Shown here one piece after another: positions 50,001 to 64,000 of a stretch of DNA of 64,000 bases. A program made the position numbers and the translations under genes. This DNA is from Selaginella tamariscina. Taxonomy: Eukaryota; Streptophyta; Lycopodiopsida; Selaginellales; Selaginellaceae. The notes beneath the pieces were generated by a model. The model did not search any database. It was not told where the DNA came from and saw only the letters and a list, made by a program, of their open reading frames with translations. The stretch is from NCBI GenBank assembly GCA_003024785.1, contig PUQB01000039.1, positions 806,001-870,000 on the forward strand. The letters run 5' to 3'. Each line of letters starts with the position of its first letter. Position 1 is the stretch's first letter.

Positions 50001-52045
50001 TATACACAGGGGCGTTGCCCTCTACAACAGTTCATTGCCCCAGCAACTACAGGAGCTCGTTCCATCTTAGAAGGCATGGCTGGATTTGTAAGCTTAGCTA
50101 TGGAGGCCGCATATTCAACAGCCACATGGCGAGCTTGCAGGCTATCACACTCCTTACTACACTCGATCTCAGTCTCATTCGACGGTGAGAATTCAACAAA
50201 GCTTCTGGTCCGTCGGTTCACCGAGACTGCCAGCGGACGGCTCAACGAGCTCTCCAGTCTTACTGTGCCGCTTGCTAAGCCGTTGATTCTCGTTATTGCG
50301 TCCTGCTATGTTACGATTGCTGATGAAGTCACGTCTATTTTGGATAAACAGGATTTTATGCAGTGGTTTAATGGATTGTTAGCACTTGCACGGTCGGATG
50401 CAGATCCAGGACTTGCTCTTGAAAGCGAGTTCAAGCTTACAGGTATGGATACGTGTGCATATGTGTATACTGTGCTTATGTAAGTACGACTGTGTCTCAG
50501 TAAATACTTATATGTATGTAAGATATACAAATGCATCTTTCATCACCCACACACACCACACACACACACACATATGTTGTTATATTTTATATGTGTGTGT
50601 ATGTGTCTGTCTTGTATTTGTTAGTAGATATACGCAGGTAGATTCATATGTACAACTTAAATGTTTACTTACATTTAAGTACACTGATGGCATACACAGA
50701 CTTACATGATGTATATTTATTATTTGCTAAATTATGATATATTTAAATTGTGGGTAATGTCTTTCTTTTATGTTAATATAGTGCAAGTGTGTTTTTGTAT
50801 GTATATATACATATATGTGTTTAGAAATGTTGTAAGATTTATACACAAACATTATATATGTCGCAATATAATGTTTGTGTGTTTATATATAAATATATGC
50901 TTATATTTATCGAGTACATCGTATATATAATAATATATCGAGCGTTCTATATGCACCACAGGTACAAACACAAAGTGTATATATATACATACGTACCTTT
51001 CATGTTGGAGAGAGGGAGGTTATATACGAATGCACCGTTTTATATCACACTTTACTGTGCACTAGTATTTTCTATATATATGGACAACACACATGCAGAA
51101 CACACACACACATATATATTGGTTCTTGTTTCACAGTTATGTGTTTGCTGAAGCTCGTTGAACATCTAACCAGCGATATATCAACGGAGAAGGCTGCTTT
51201 AAAATGCCTTAAATCTGCCCTGGATTGTTCTGTGCGTCTTAAGGAGCTTGAAGAGACGGAAAAAGCCGGTGAAGACACTGAAAACGAAGATGAAGACGAA
51301 GACGCGGATGATACAGAGGACGACTCAGAGGTAAGTTTATTTATATCACACTTATCATATGTATATTGTGGGTGTGCATTTACGTACCTGTATATTGTCA
51401 GAGGAATGTGTGTATATACAGTTGTTGTATACATTATGTCTATAGAGAGATATGTATGGCTTGTTGTGTGTGTGTGTGTGCGTGCGTGCATATGTCTGTG
51501 ATCTGTTCATATATAATTGTCTGTGCATATTCGAATGTATATGAACATACGTAACACACATACATAGGCACGTGCTTTATCTGATTCTTATTATGTCTTG
51601 CTACTTGCAACAGGATGAAGAAGATGAAGAGGAAGACGAGCGAGAAGAGACAGAGGATGAGTTTCTAGAGAGATACGCTGAGACTGCACGAGAGCTAGAA
51701 GAAGAGGCTGAAGAAGATATTGAAGGTGGTGTTGATGAAGATGGCCACGAGCTCGAACTAGGTCAAATAACGGGTGTGCGTGCGTGTTTACCGTGTGTGG
51801 GTGGGGGGGGAGGGTGTGTACATCATCCACACACATATTTATATCTATCATCACACGCACACAGACACACACATACGCACGCACACACACGTTTGAGTGC
51901 AGGATCGTTGGCGTTGGTGGATACGGAGAAAACACTGCTATCGTGCATGCAGACGTACAGACATCTCTTAGTGGGACATGCATTTTCTAACGAGGTGTTC
52001 TTCAAGTTCCCAGAACTAAGGTGCTTATTTCCATCTCACAGTTGA
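45684..52045 (+). CDS. Importin-beta-like ARM/HEAT-repeat nuclear transport receptor
   Basis: Twenty-two exons: 45684-45831, 45961-46138, 46342-46515, 46620-46721, 46848-46913, 47056-47240, 47343-47403, 47501-47575, 47644-47721, 47794-47856, 47914-47997, 48060-48214, 48349-48388, 48441-48584, 48702-48821, 48970-49185, 49381-49551, 49661-49876, 50010-50442, 51137-51330, 51614-51761 and 51903-52045. The product is an about 1,000-residue helical-repeat receptor for nuclear import. From memory it follows the plant At3g17340 type: an importin N-terminal region (QKLSAATYLK), then LVTRHRKHVDK, ERIISLAFDLLSNILETG, NEDEDEYLRKNLPSEL, VPYLISSIKDEISKHI and TATWRACRLSHSLLHSISVS. Near the C-terminus is a very acidic loop (TENEDEDEDADDTEDDSE) typical of the importin-7/8/9 group. 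One base is missing in the A run at 46008-46011 (L-K-N-Y-I-K-K-Q expected). The exon 21 donor GTCAAAT is weak. The cargo is unknown. Confidence 0.88.
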
Positions 52046-52563
52046 TATAAGGTAAGAGAATATACCCCGTTTTGCAGTATTAGTTTTTATTTTTGTAATT
52101 TCCATCCTAATGAACTGCTGATTTAACATTTGTGTGTGAAAGTAACAGTTGTTTTGTCAAGAAAGAGCATATATTAGTGATATCGAGTGTCATTGCTGTA
52201 ACAAGACACGGTGTGCGTGCGTGCATGTGTGTGTGTGTGCATGCGCACGCGCCTGTTATCAAAAACACCATCTACTCCTGTAACAAGAGGTTTCGCCTTT
52301 TGCTGGTATATATCTGCATGTTGTGTGTGTGTCTGTTTGTGTATGTATATGTGTTGGCTTTGTATCTTTTCACTCACATTTGTCACTTGTTGTAACATCC
52401 CTCTCCCTCCCCCTCCCCGTCTCTCTCGTGTCTCAGGACATACAACACGCACACAGACGTGTTGCGGAAGTGATACTTGACGTGGCAAGGAAACTGGCTG
52501 ACATGGCAGCCTATGTCCTAGGGCAAGGGAAGCCGAACCGTTGCCGCTCCCTCTTCCCTATCT
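52046..52563. other. Importin 3' flank and oxidoreductase 5' flank
   Basis: Only about 520 bp separate two plus-strand genes. Contains GCGT/GTGT tracts and a CT-rich stretch (52397-52430) just before the oxidoreductase 5' region. The frame through 52323-52664 overlaps the true gene start in another frame and is not supported. No clear TATA box. Confidence 0.5.
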
Positions 52564-53793
52564 ATGGCAAATGTAGTGACTTCCATGGAACCGCAGGTGC
52601 TAAACGCAGAGGACCCCATACCGGGCACATCCGCCCAACTAGAAACCGTGGCAGCAAGCAGTAGCAGCGGAACAATAAGCCACGCAGTAGTAGTATGCGG
52701 AGCAGGAGTAATAGGCGCCTGCACTGCATACTTCTTGGCAAAGAAGGGCGTAAAGGTGACCGTAGTGGAGCGGTGCAGCGTGGCGTGTGCTGCGTCAGGG
52801 AAAGCAGGGGGGTTTCTCGCACTCGACTGGTGTGACGGCAGTCCTCTCGGTAAGCTTGCGAGGGCGAGTTTTCTCATGCACCAGAAGCTGGCCGATGAGT
52901 TAGACGGCGTGACTGCATACGGTTACCGCCGGCTGGACACTCTCAGTGTAGTGGTTGAAGAGCGGAGGAGCGAGTCGGAGGCAGTGACACCGAGGAACTG
53001 TGTATTGCCACACTGGATGGACGGACCTGTCAAGGGCGCTACGCCTATCGGTAACCAGACGACTACTGCTCAGGTCCATCCGGCTCTCTTTACACAGGCG
53101 GTACTGGCGGCTGCCGAGTCCAAGTACGGTGTCCAACTAGTCCGTGGCGAGGTGCAGGAGCTGAAGACGGACCCGTACAGGATGAAAGCCATCGGTGTGG
53201 TCGTGGATAAGAACTTTGTTGCTGCAGATGCCGTGGTTATCGCACTTGGGCCCTGGTCTGGCCGGATTGGGATCGTATCCGAGCTTACTAGGATATCTGG
53301 ACGAAAGGCGCATAGTGTCGTTATGAGACCCGGCCAGCCGGAGAATATCACCCCTCATGCTCTTCTGCTGAGGTACAAGACGAGGGAGGGGAAGCAGCTG
53401 GCTCCTGAAGTCTACCCTCGTCCTACTGGTATGTGTGTATATGTGTTTGTGCGTGTACGTGTACGTGTGTCTATAGATAGAGAGAGAGTTTTAAGTTTAT
53501 CTTGTGTATTACACACACGCTCTTTTAGGTGAAGTGTACGTCGGAGGACTCAGACATACTATATACTAGTATTATATATACTGGTGTACACACCCGTATT
53601 ATATATACTGGTATTATATATTAAGTTTATCTTGTGTATTACACGCACGCACACGCACGCTGTTTTAGGTGACGTGTACGTGTCTGGGATGTCGGAGGAA
53701 TCAGACATACTATATACTAGTATTATATATACTGGTATTATATATATACATTAAGTTTATCTTGTGTATTACACACACGTATTATATATACTG

Positions 53794-53835
<42 letters not shown>

Positions 53836-54442
53836 GTTTATCTTGTGTATTACATACACGCACACGCACGCTCTTTTAGGTGACGTGTACGTGTCTGGGA
53901 TGAATCAGACATACTATATACTAGTATTATATACTGGTTTATACATTAAGTTTATCTTGTGTATTACACACACATGCATACACACGTTTATATATACTTG
54001 TAATATATATTAAGTTTCTTGTGTATTACACGCACGCACGCACGCTCTTTTAGGTGAAGTGTACGTGTCGGGGATGTCTGAGGAATCAGAGTTACCAATT
54101 ACAGCAGACGAGGTGAAACCTCGAGAGGAAGCTGTAAAGATGTTAAGGAGAGTAGCAGAGACGTGTTCAAGCCATATACGTGGAGCTGACGTGGTAACAT
54201 CTCAGGCGTGTTTTATGCCTTTGTCTGAGGACGGGCGGCCGTTGATTGGGAGGATTCCACATGTGGAAGGTGCTTACGTGGCAACTGGACATGGGTATTG
54301 GGGTATTCTTAATGGACCTGCCACGGGTGCGTTCTTGGCGGAGCTTATTGTTGATGGAGAGTGTAAGACTTTAGATTTGAAGTATTTTGATCCTGCTAGA
54401 TTCTCTAAGGTACGCGTTAAGAAATGTCTAAGTTTACATTAA
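52564..54442 (+). CDS. FAD-dependent oxidoreductase, DAO family
   Basis: Two exons: 52564-53428 and 54054-54442 (CCTACTG|GTATGT ... CTTTTAG|GTGAAG restores T-G-E-V-Y-V-S-G-M). The first 45 residues are a Ser/Thr-rich, possibly targeting leader. The Rossmann FAD-binding motif is VVVCGAGVIGACTAYFL with an acidic residue at the end of the second strand (VTVVE). SGKAGGFLALDWCDGSPL is the conserved flavin-proximal block. AQVHPALFTQAV and VVIALGPWSGR are substrate/FAD-domain motifs. The C-terminus has GRPLIGRIPHVEGAYVATGH and GYWGILNGPATGAFLAELI, the second dinucleotide contact. The product is about 418 residues, like plant and fungal TDA3-type proteins; the substrate is unknown. ATG at 52564 is chosen as first in frame; 52585 is also possible. 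Both exons are free of breaks. GTACGC after F-S-K near 54411 could be a donor, but the frame ends cleanly at 54442. Confidence 0.88.
53470..54053 (+). repeat. Ladder of duplicated 3' splice sites in the oxidoreductase intron
   Basis: A block made of TTAAGTTTATCTTGTGTATT, a CA/CG-rich tract, CTCTTTTAG and the first 20-40 nt of exon 2 (GTGA(A/C)GTGTACGTGTC...) occurs four times. Acceptor-like AGs end at 53528, 53668, 53879 and 54053; only the last is followed by a full exon. Between blocks are (TA)n and ACTAGTATTATATATACTGG repeats. Confidence 0.9.
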
Positions 54443-54802
54443 TTTGAGCTAATGCTTTATGTCTGTGGGTGTGTGTTTGTGTTGTGTGTGTGTGTGTGTG
54501 TGTAAAGATAGATGGGTTTTGAAAAGAGATGTATAAGATGAACTAAGTAACGTGTTATTATCAACGAGTATACACATTGTATAATTGTGTGTAGGATACA
54601 GTATATATTATTCACGTATACTAGGAACATTGGTGTCTTAGGAATACATATTAGGAATACAGTATATTAAGTTAATAGTATGTATTAATACTATACGTTT
54701 ATTATAATGTGAAATTATTCAAAGTTCCATAGAAACTACATTAACGATTAGAGTGACAACATTAATACACACACTCTCTAGTGTGAAACTGACCTGTTTT
54801 GT
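54443..54802. other. Convergent intergenic region between the oxidoreductase and DHX8 genes
   Basis: 360 bp between two genes ending toward each other. Contains a (GT)n run at about 54480-54503. It presumably holds both 3' UTRs; no gene seen. Confidence 0.6.
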
Positions 54803-59494
<4,692 letters not shown>

Positions 59495-59681
59495 CGCCTC
59501 TGTACCCTAGCCCTAACATTAGTTAGACCCTACAGAATATTTGAAGCTGACGTGGCATAAAACTCAAGACATATGTTGGTTTATATGCATATGCGTGCAC
59601 ACATTCTGTCTCTCGTCTATTGAGGCGGTTTTAGTTTATACTAGTTAACAAAATGGTGTTATATGTGTGTGTGTGTGAGAT

Positions 59682-59753
59682 GCCCTTATAGCTCAGTGGT
59701 AGAGCGCCAGTCTTGTAAACTGGAGGCCTGGAGTTCGATCCTCCGTGAGGGCA
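59682..59753 (+). tRNA. tRNA-Thr (anticodon UGU)
   Basis: 72-nt cloverleaf. The acceptor stem GCCCTTA pairs with TGAGGGC (discriminator A). The D arm is GCTC-AGTGGTA-GAGC. The anticodon stem CCAGT/ACTGG carries loop CTTGTAA, giving anticodon TGT. The T arm GGAG-TTCGATC-CTCC includes the B box. No intron and no encoded CCA, as expected for a nuclear gene. It differs clearly from plastid trnT. No T-rich terminator follows within 10 bp. Confidence 0.93.
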
Positions 59754-59885
59754 AATATATGTGCATATTGTGTGTGATATTATTAGACTGAAAACGACTT
59801 TGCATGTTACTTATATTATGCGTATATCATACGGATATGTACATGTGCATATTGTGTGTGATATTAATTAATGAAGACTTTGCAG

Positions 59886-60120
59886 AAGTACTTTACATGC
59901 ATATACTATGTCATAGTTGTGCAAGCAACTCGTCGTAAGTAGTTTGCATGCATATACTATGTGCAAACTGCTCGTAAGTACTTTGCATGCATATACTATG
60001 TTGTGCAAGCAATTCCTCATAAGTACTTTGCATGCATATACTATGTTGTGCAAGCAATTCCTTATAAGTACTTTACATGCATATACTATGTTATATAGTG
60101 TTGTACAGTACAAGCGATTC
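59886..60120 (+). repeat. Five-copy 40-50 bp tandem repeat with CATGCAT motifs
   Basis: Units of the form AAGTACTTTGCATGCATATACTATGTTGTGCAAGCAATTCCTC. CATGCAT lies at 59896, 59947, 59986, 60031 and 60076, 91-277 bp upstream of the TATA box of the next gene. CATGCA is the RY element core bound by plant B3-domain regulators. Confidence 0.9.
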
Positions 60121-60172
60121 CTCATGGACAAAGTGCTTGATTTGATCTCTCTATGTTGACTTCTTAAATGTT

Positions 60173-60180
60173 TATATAAA
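60173..60180 (+). promoter_or_regulatory. TATA box of the extensin-like gene
   Basis: TATATAAA, 37 bp before the ATG at 60217. This implies a very short 5' leader. Confidence 0.65.
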
Positions 60181-60216
60181 TACTAAATAACACCCTCTGG
60201 GTAGAAACATTATACA

Positions 60217-62907
60217 ATGGCGGCTTTTAACAGCAAGAGTCTCCTTGTTCTTGTGGTAACGATAGTTCTCTTCAGAATTATAACCCCGCAAGAACTCAAT
60301 GATGAGCATCGTAAACTGCCTCCTCGACGGCTGCGTCCACCACATAAGATACCGCCGCTGCTTCCACCACATAAGTCAACGCCGCTGCTTCCACCACATA
60401 AGGTACCGCCGCTGCTTCCACCACATAAGTCAACGCCGCTTCCACCACATAAGTCAACACCGCTTCCACCACATAAGGTACCGCCGCTGCTTCCACCTCA
60501 TAAGTCAACGCCGCTTCCACCACATAAGTCGAAGTCACCACCTCCACCCAATAAGTCAACGCCGCTTCCACCACATAAGTCAAAGTCACCACCTCCACCC
60601 AATAAGTCACCACCGCCCCCTAAGTTATCACCACCTCCACCCAATAAGTCACCACCGCCCCCTAAGTCATCGCCGCCTCCGCCCAGGAAGCCAACACCAC
60701 CCCCGAAGTCATCTCCGCCTCCACCCAGTAAGTCACCACCACCCTCGAAGTCGTCGCCTCCACCTCCAAAGTCATTTCCACCTCCACCCAATAAGTCACC
60801 TCCACCCCCAAAGTCATTGCCACCTCCACCCAGTAAGTCATCCCCCCCCTAAGTCATCCCCACCACCACCCATTAAGTCACCGCCACCCCCTAAGTCATC
60901 GCCGCCACCACCCACTAAGTCACCGCCACCTCCTAAGTCATCATCGCCGCCGCCCACTAAGTCACCACCACCACCGCCTAAGTCATCCCCACCGCCACCC
61001 AGTAAGTCACCCCACCCCCTAAGTCATCGCCGCCCCTCCTAAGTCATCGCCGCCGCCACCCACTAAGTCACCACCACCACCGCCTAAGTCACCACCACCT
61101 CCACCCCCTAACTCACCACCACCACCACCACCGCCTAAGTCATCCCCACCGCCACCCCTAAGTCACCACCACCTCCACCCCCTAAGTCACCACCACCACC
61201 ACCACCGCCTAAGTCATCCCCACCGCCACCCCCTAAGTCACCACCATCTCCACCCCCTAAGTCATCACCACCGCCACCCAGTAAGTCACCGCCACCCCCT
61301 AAGTCATCGCCGCCACCTCCTAAGTCATCGCCGCCGCCACCCACTAAGTCACCACCACCACCGCCTAAGTCACCACCACCTCCACCCCCTAAGTCACCAC
61401 CACCACCACCACCGCCTAAGTCATCCCCACCGCCACCCCTAAGTCATCGCCGCCGCCACCCACTAAGTCACCACCACCACCGCCTAAGTCACCACCACCT
61501 CCACCCCCTAAGTCACCACCACCACCACCGCCTAAGTCATCCCCACCGCCACCCCCTAGTCACCACCACCTCCACCCCCTAAGTCACCACCACCACCACC
61601 ACCGCCTAAGTCACCACCACACCACCACCGCCTAAGTCATCCCCACGCCACCCTAAGTCATCACCACCACCACCACACCACCGCCTGAGTCATCCCACCG
61701 CCACCCCCTAAGTCACCCACCACCTCCACCCCCTAAGTCACCACCACCACCACCACCGCCTGAGTCATCCCACCGCCACCCCTAAGTCACCACCACCTCC
61801 ACCCCCTAAGTCATCACCACCACCACCACCGCCTAAGTCATCCCCACCTCCACCCCCTAAGTCACCACCACCTCCACCCCCTAAGTCACCACCACCACCA
61901 CCACCGCCTAAGTCATCCCCACCGCCACCCCCTAAGTCGCCACCACCTCCACCCCCTAAGTCATCACCACCACCACCACCGTCACCGCCTAAGTCATCCA
62001 CACCGCCACCCCTAAGTCACCACCACCGCCCCCCTAAGTCATCACCACCTCCACCCCCTAAGTCATCACCACCAGTCATCGCCACCGCCGCCCATTAAGT
62101 CACCACCACCGCCACCCCCTAAGTCATAACAGTAATTGATTTAAACCAGCGAAAACAAGCAAGTACATAGCTAATACTCTGAAGTCACCCCTGCCCCTTG
62201 GACCTCGTTGAAATACCTCCATTTTCCATGCTTCAGACCTTTACCGGTCTATCATTGTGCCGGGGTACTGTCACATGGTGGAAGCTGAAAAACTAACACA
62301 ACCGATCAACAATAGAGAGCTGGTGGTGGTTGCCAGAACCAAGTAATCGAGGAACCATCATTCCGTAATCTGCCAAAAGTCGCAGTACTTAACCAAGTGG
62401 TGCAGAACTGTTGTCGTATTTCTTCTCGGCCTCCTATCAAATCTCCGTTTACTAGAAAGATAAGAAATTAGATCCGTCCAAAGGGCAGTTATCAACCCCT
62501 CCCTGGACGGCACACCCTGTCTGTGCTTCACATTATTCATTGTGCCACCCCCTAAGTCATCACCACCAGTCATCGCCACCGCCGCCCATTAAGTCACCAC
62601 CACCGCCACCCCCTAAGTCATCACCACCTCCACCCCCTAAGTCATCACCACCAGTCATCACCACCGCCGCCCATTAAGTCACCACCACCACCCCCTAAGT
62701 TATCTCCACCTCCACTACCGCCCCCTAAGTCATCCCCACCTTTACCCGGTAAGTCACCGCCGCCCGCTAAGCCGCCTCCACCCACTAAGTTGCCGCTGCC
62801 CCCATCGTCCACCCCCACCATCTCGGACACCACCCCCTCCACCCGCTAAGCCGCAGCCACCTCCTCCACCTCGGTCTGTTTATGTAATAATTACCAAATT
62901 AACGTAG
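60217..62907 (+). CDS. Extensin-like proline-rich cell-wall protein
   Basis: Begins MAAFNSKSLLVLVVTIVLFR, a signal peptide cleaved near I-T-P-Q-E. Residues about 40-120 are repeats of LPPHKSTP/LPPHKVPPL. After that come SPPPP-type extensin units (KSPPPPNKSPPPPK). Hydroxylated and arabinosylated SPPPP proteins are structural wall components. Few Tyr residues are visible, so Tyr cross-linking is less likely. The first frame ends at 60852 in a run of eight C, and the (PPPPPKS)n coding pattern continues in changing frames to about 62890. A plausible C-terminus is P-P-P-R-S-V-Y-V-I-I-T-K-L-T ending at 62907. Length errors in the C-rich repeat, a truly variable repeat array, or a truncated protein ending at 60852 are all possible. 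A non-repetitive 416-bp block interrupts the array at 62128-62543. The gene is intron-less as read. Confidence 0.7.
62128..62543. other. Unique 416-bp block inside the extensin repeat array
   Basis: Non-repetitive, mixed-composition sequence between two near-identical copies (about 78 bp) of repeat-array sequence (62050-62127 and about 62545-62622). No frame of note. It could be an insertion with duplication, an intron-like segment or an assembly join. Confidence 0.6.
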
Positions 62908-63116
62908 ATAATTTTATTTTTATGTTTAAGATCTTCACTTTCAATACTCAGTAGTCCTGCATACAAATAAAAACTGTATATGGATTTATGCCAACGTCTT
63001 TTCAAGTAGACAGAGTGTACAATACAATGTCATATATAAGTTATATATGTGCAAATGCGTATATGAGCATAATTTAGTCAGGTATGTATACAGTGTATGT
63101 ACTCATTTGCACACAT

Positions 63117-63161
<45 letters not shown>

Positions 63162-63200
63162 CACATACATAATGAGAGTTTTGTTAGTGGTAATCCCATG
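62908..63200. other. Convergent intergenic region
   Basis: 3' flanks of the extensin-like and glucanase genes with a (TA)n at about 63127-63158. No gene seen. Confidence 0.6.
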
Positions 63201-64000
63201 TTAATAGAGAATAAGTAGAGCAAATACAAGCAAAGATATTTCATTTAACCCGTTGTTGCTAGTGCCACTTGTTGTAGTGCTGTTATCTGATACAATTGAA
63301 TTCAGCGGGCTGAGAAAAAGAAAATTAGTATACATGGAAAGAGAGAGGAAGAGAGGGAGACAGAAAAGGGAAAGAGAGAAGGGGAGAGAGAAAAGGAGAG
63401 AGAGAGAGAGAGAGAGGGAGGGGGAGAGGGAGAGGGAGAGGGAGAGGGAGCACCTTCCAGTAGAATAGATGCAATTATCATAGCCTGCATGTAAATAAAC
63501 AAACTCAAATAAGTCTCTCAATCTCTCTACGTTATCAACACACGCGTATACAAACCAACTTACTTGGATCCGTGCTGATTATCTGAGCACATCCATTGAA
63601 GTCACATGTACCATTACCCTGAATATTCCGCTGGTAGTAGCTATTAAACGCATAGGAAGCATGAGATACCAAAGAATCAGGCAAGTAACATGGACCACCC
63701 TCTTGTATAGCCCCACAATCCGCGTTCCCTATTCCACATGCCCAATTCAAAGCCGACTCGAGCACGCTCTCACTCGCACCGGACTTTACAACACACCACA
63801 CTTTCCCAGCAGTACCGTCCGACGTACCGTTGGTGCTGTCTCTGAGTGTTATGCCGGAAACGTCAACCCGGTACACCGGTGTCTGGTTAACGTTAAACAT
63901 CCCCCAGAACCGCTCTGACAAACCACCGGTCTTTCTATCTTCGTTGTAAAGCTCGTGTATGTAAGTGTTTACTTCAATACCGGGCTTCATCGGGGTCGGT
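63201..64000 (-). CDS. GPI-anchored endo-1,3-beta-glucanase (GH17) with X8/CBM43 domain, 3' part
   Basis: The gene runs in from beyond the right edge. Visible exons are 63560-64000 and 63201-63309; donor GTTGGT at 63554-63559 keeps phase, whereas the nearer GTAAGT does not. The first exon starts in the end of the GH17 barrel (VNTYIHELYNEDRKTGG, SERFWGMFNVNQTPVYRVDV). The X8/CBM43 domain follows, with its six cysteines: W-C-V-V, W-A-C-G, D-C-G-A, GGPCYLPDS, G-T-C-D-F and N-G-C-A. This module binds beta-1,3-glucan (callose). The last exon is a Ser/Thr-rich linker (SIVSDNSTTTSGTSNNG) and a hydrophobic tail ending LLVFALLILY, fitting a GPI signal. The family works at the plasma membrane and plasmodesmata in callose turnover. 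The catalytic residues lie outside the window. Confidence 0.9.
63336..63451 (+). repeat. GA-rich microsatellite in the last intron of the glucanase gene
   Basis: (GA)n and (GAGG/GAGGGA)n mixture of about 115 bp inside the 250-bp intron. The Arg/Glu- and Ser/Leu-rich frames here are artefacts. Confidence 0.92.

Noticed and set aside
52323-52664. 113-codon frame overlapping the oxidoreductase start
   Set aside because: It lies mostly in GT-rich and CT-rich 5' flank, out of frame with the conserved FAD protein.
59682-59753. Plastid DNA insertion as source of the tRNA
   Set aside because: The sequence differs clearly from plastid trnT genes and no plastid flank is present; it fits a nuclear tRNA-Thr(UGU).
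60296-61344. Gly-rich and Val/Tyr-rich frames opposite the extensin-like gene
   Set aside because: They are shadows of the proline-rich coding repeat, with no start context, promoter or independent conservation.

Overview
This is a nuclear window from a flowering plant. The evidence is a protodermal factor 1-type gene, a plant-type importin, an extensin-like wall protein, a GPI-anchored GH17/X8 beta-glucanase, many short GT-AG introns and dense plant transposons. I cannot say from sequence alone whether it is monocot or dicot, or name the species. Non-coding DNA is strongly AT-rich, and introns are full of (TA)n, (CA)n, (GA)n and CATA-type microsatellites.

Layout. Positions 1-18.6 kb are transposon territory. 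A decayed minus-strand gene with a DUF7869-like segment (0.17-2.4 kb) abuts a very large imperfect inverted repeat (about 2.4-14.46 kb). The arms of this repeat carry arrays of an 18-bp palindrome. Its left arm is split by a coding-free LTR retrotransposon (2834-10048, TSD acaac). Then come plant genes: a PDF1-like gene (+, 18.74-19.97 kb), mitochondrial ribosomal protein bL28m (-, 21.17-22.68 kb) and GMP synthase (-, 23.35-26.79 kb). A nest of elements follows at 27.3-35.3 kb: a Ty3/Gypsy element and a nearly whole Mutator-like element, both inside an older inverted-repeat element. Next are EMC8/9 (+, 36.91-38.71 kb), a small DnaJ-type zinc-finger protein (+, 41.83-43.31 kb), a 22-exon importin-beta-like receptor (+, 45.68-52.05 kb) and a FAD-dependent oxidoreductase (+, 52.56-54.44 kb). 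These are followed by the spliceosomal DEAH helicase PRP22/DHX8 (-, 54.80-59.49 kb), tRNA-Thr(UGU) (+, 59.68 kb), an extensin-like proline-rich gene (+, 60.22-62.91 kb) and the 3' part of a GH17/X8 glucanase gene (-, 63.2 kb to beyond the window).

The genes do not form a pathway; they are ordinary scattered loci. One signal runs across the window: at least a dozen single-base losses or gains interrupt otherwise highly conserved exons in PDF1, bL28m, GMP synthase, importin and DHX8, mostly at runs of two to five identical bases. Residual long-read assembly error explains this better than simultaneous pseudogenisation.

The most interesting structures are: the palindrome-array inverted repeat; a ladder of duplicated 3' splice sites, each with the start of exon 2, inside the oxidoreductase intron; five CATGCAT-bearing tandem repeats in front of the extensin-like promoter; and the three-layer transposon nest.
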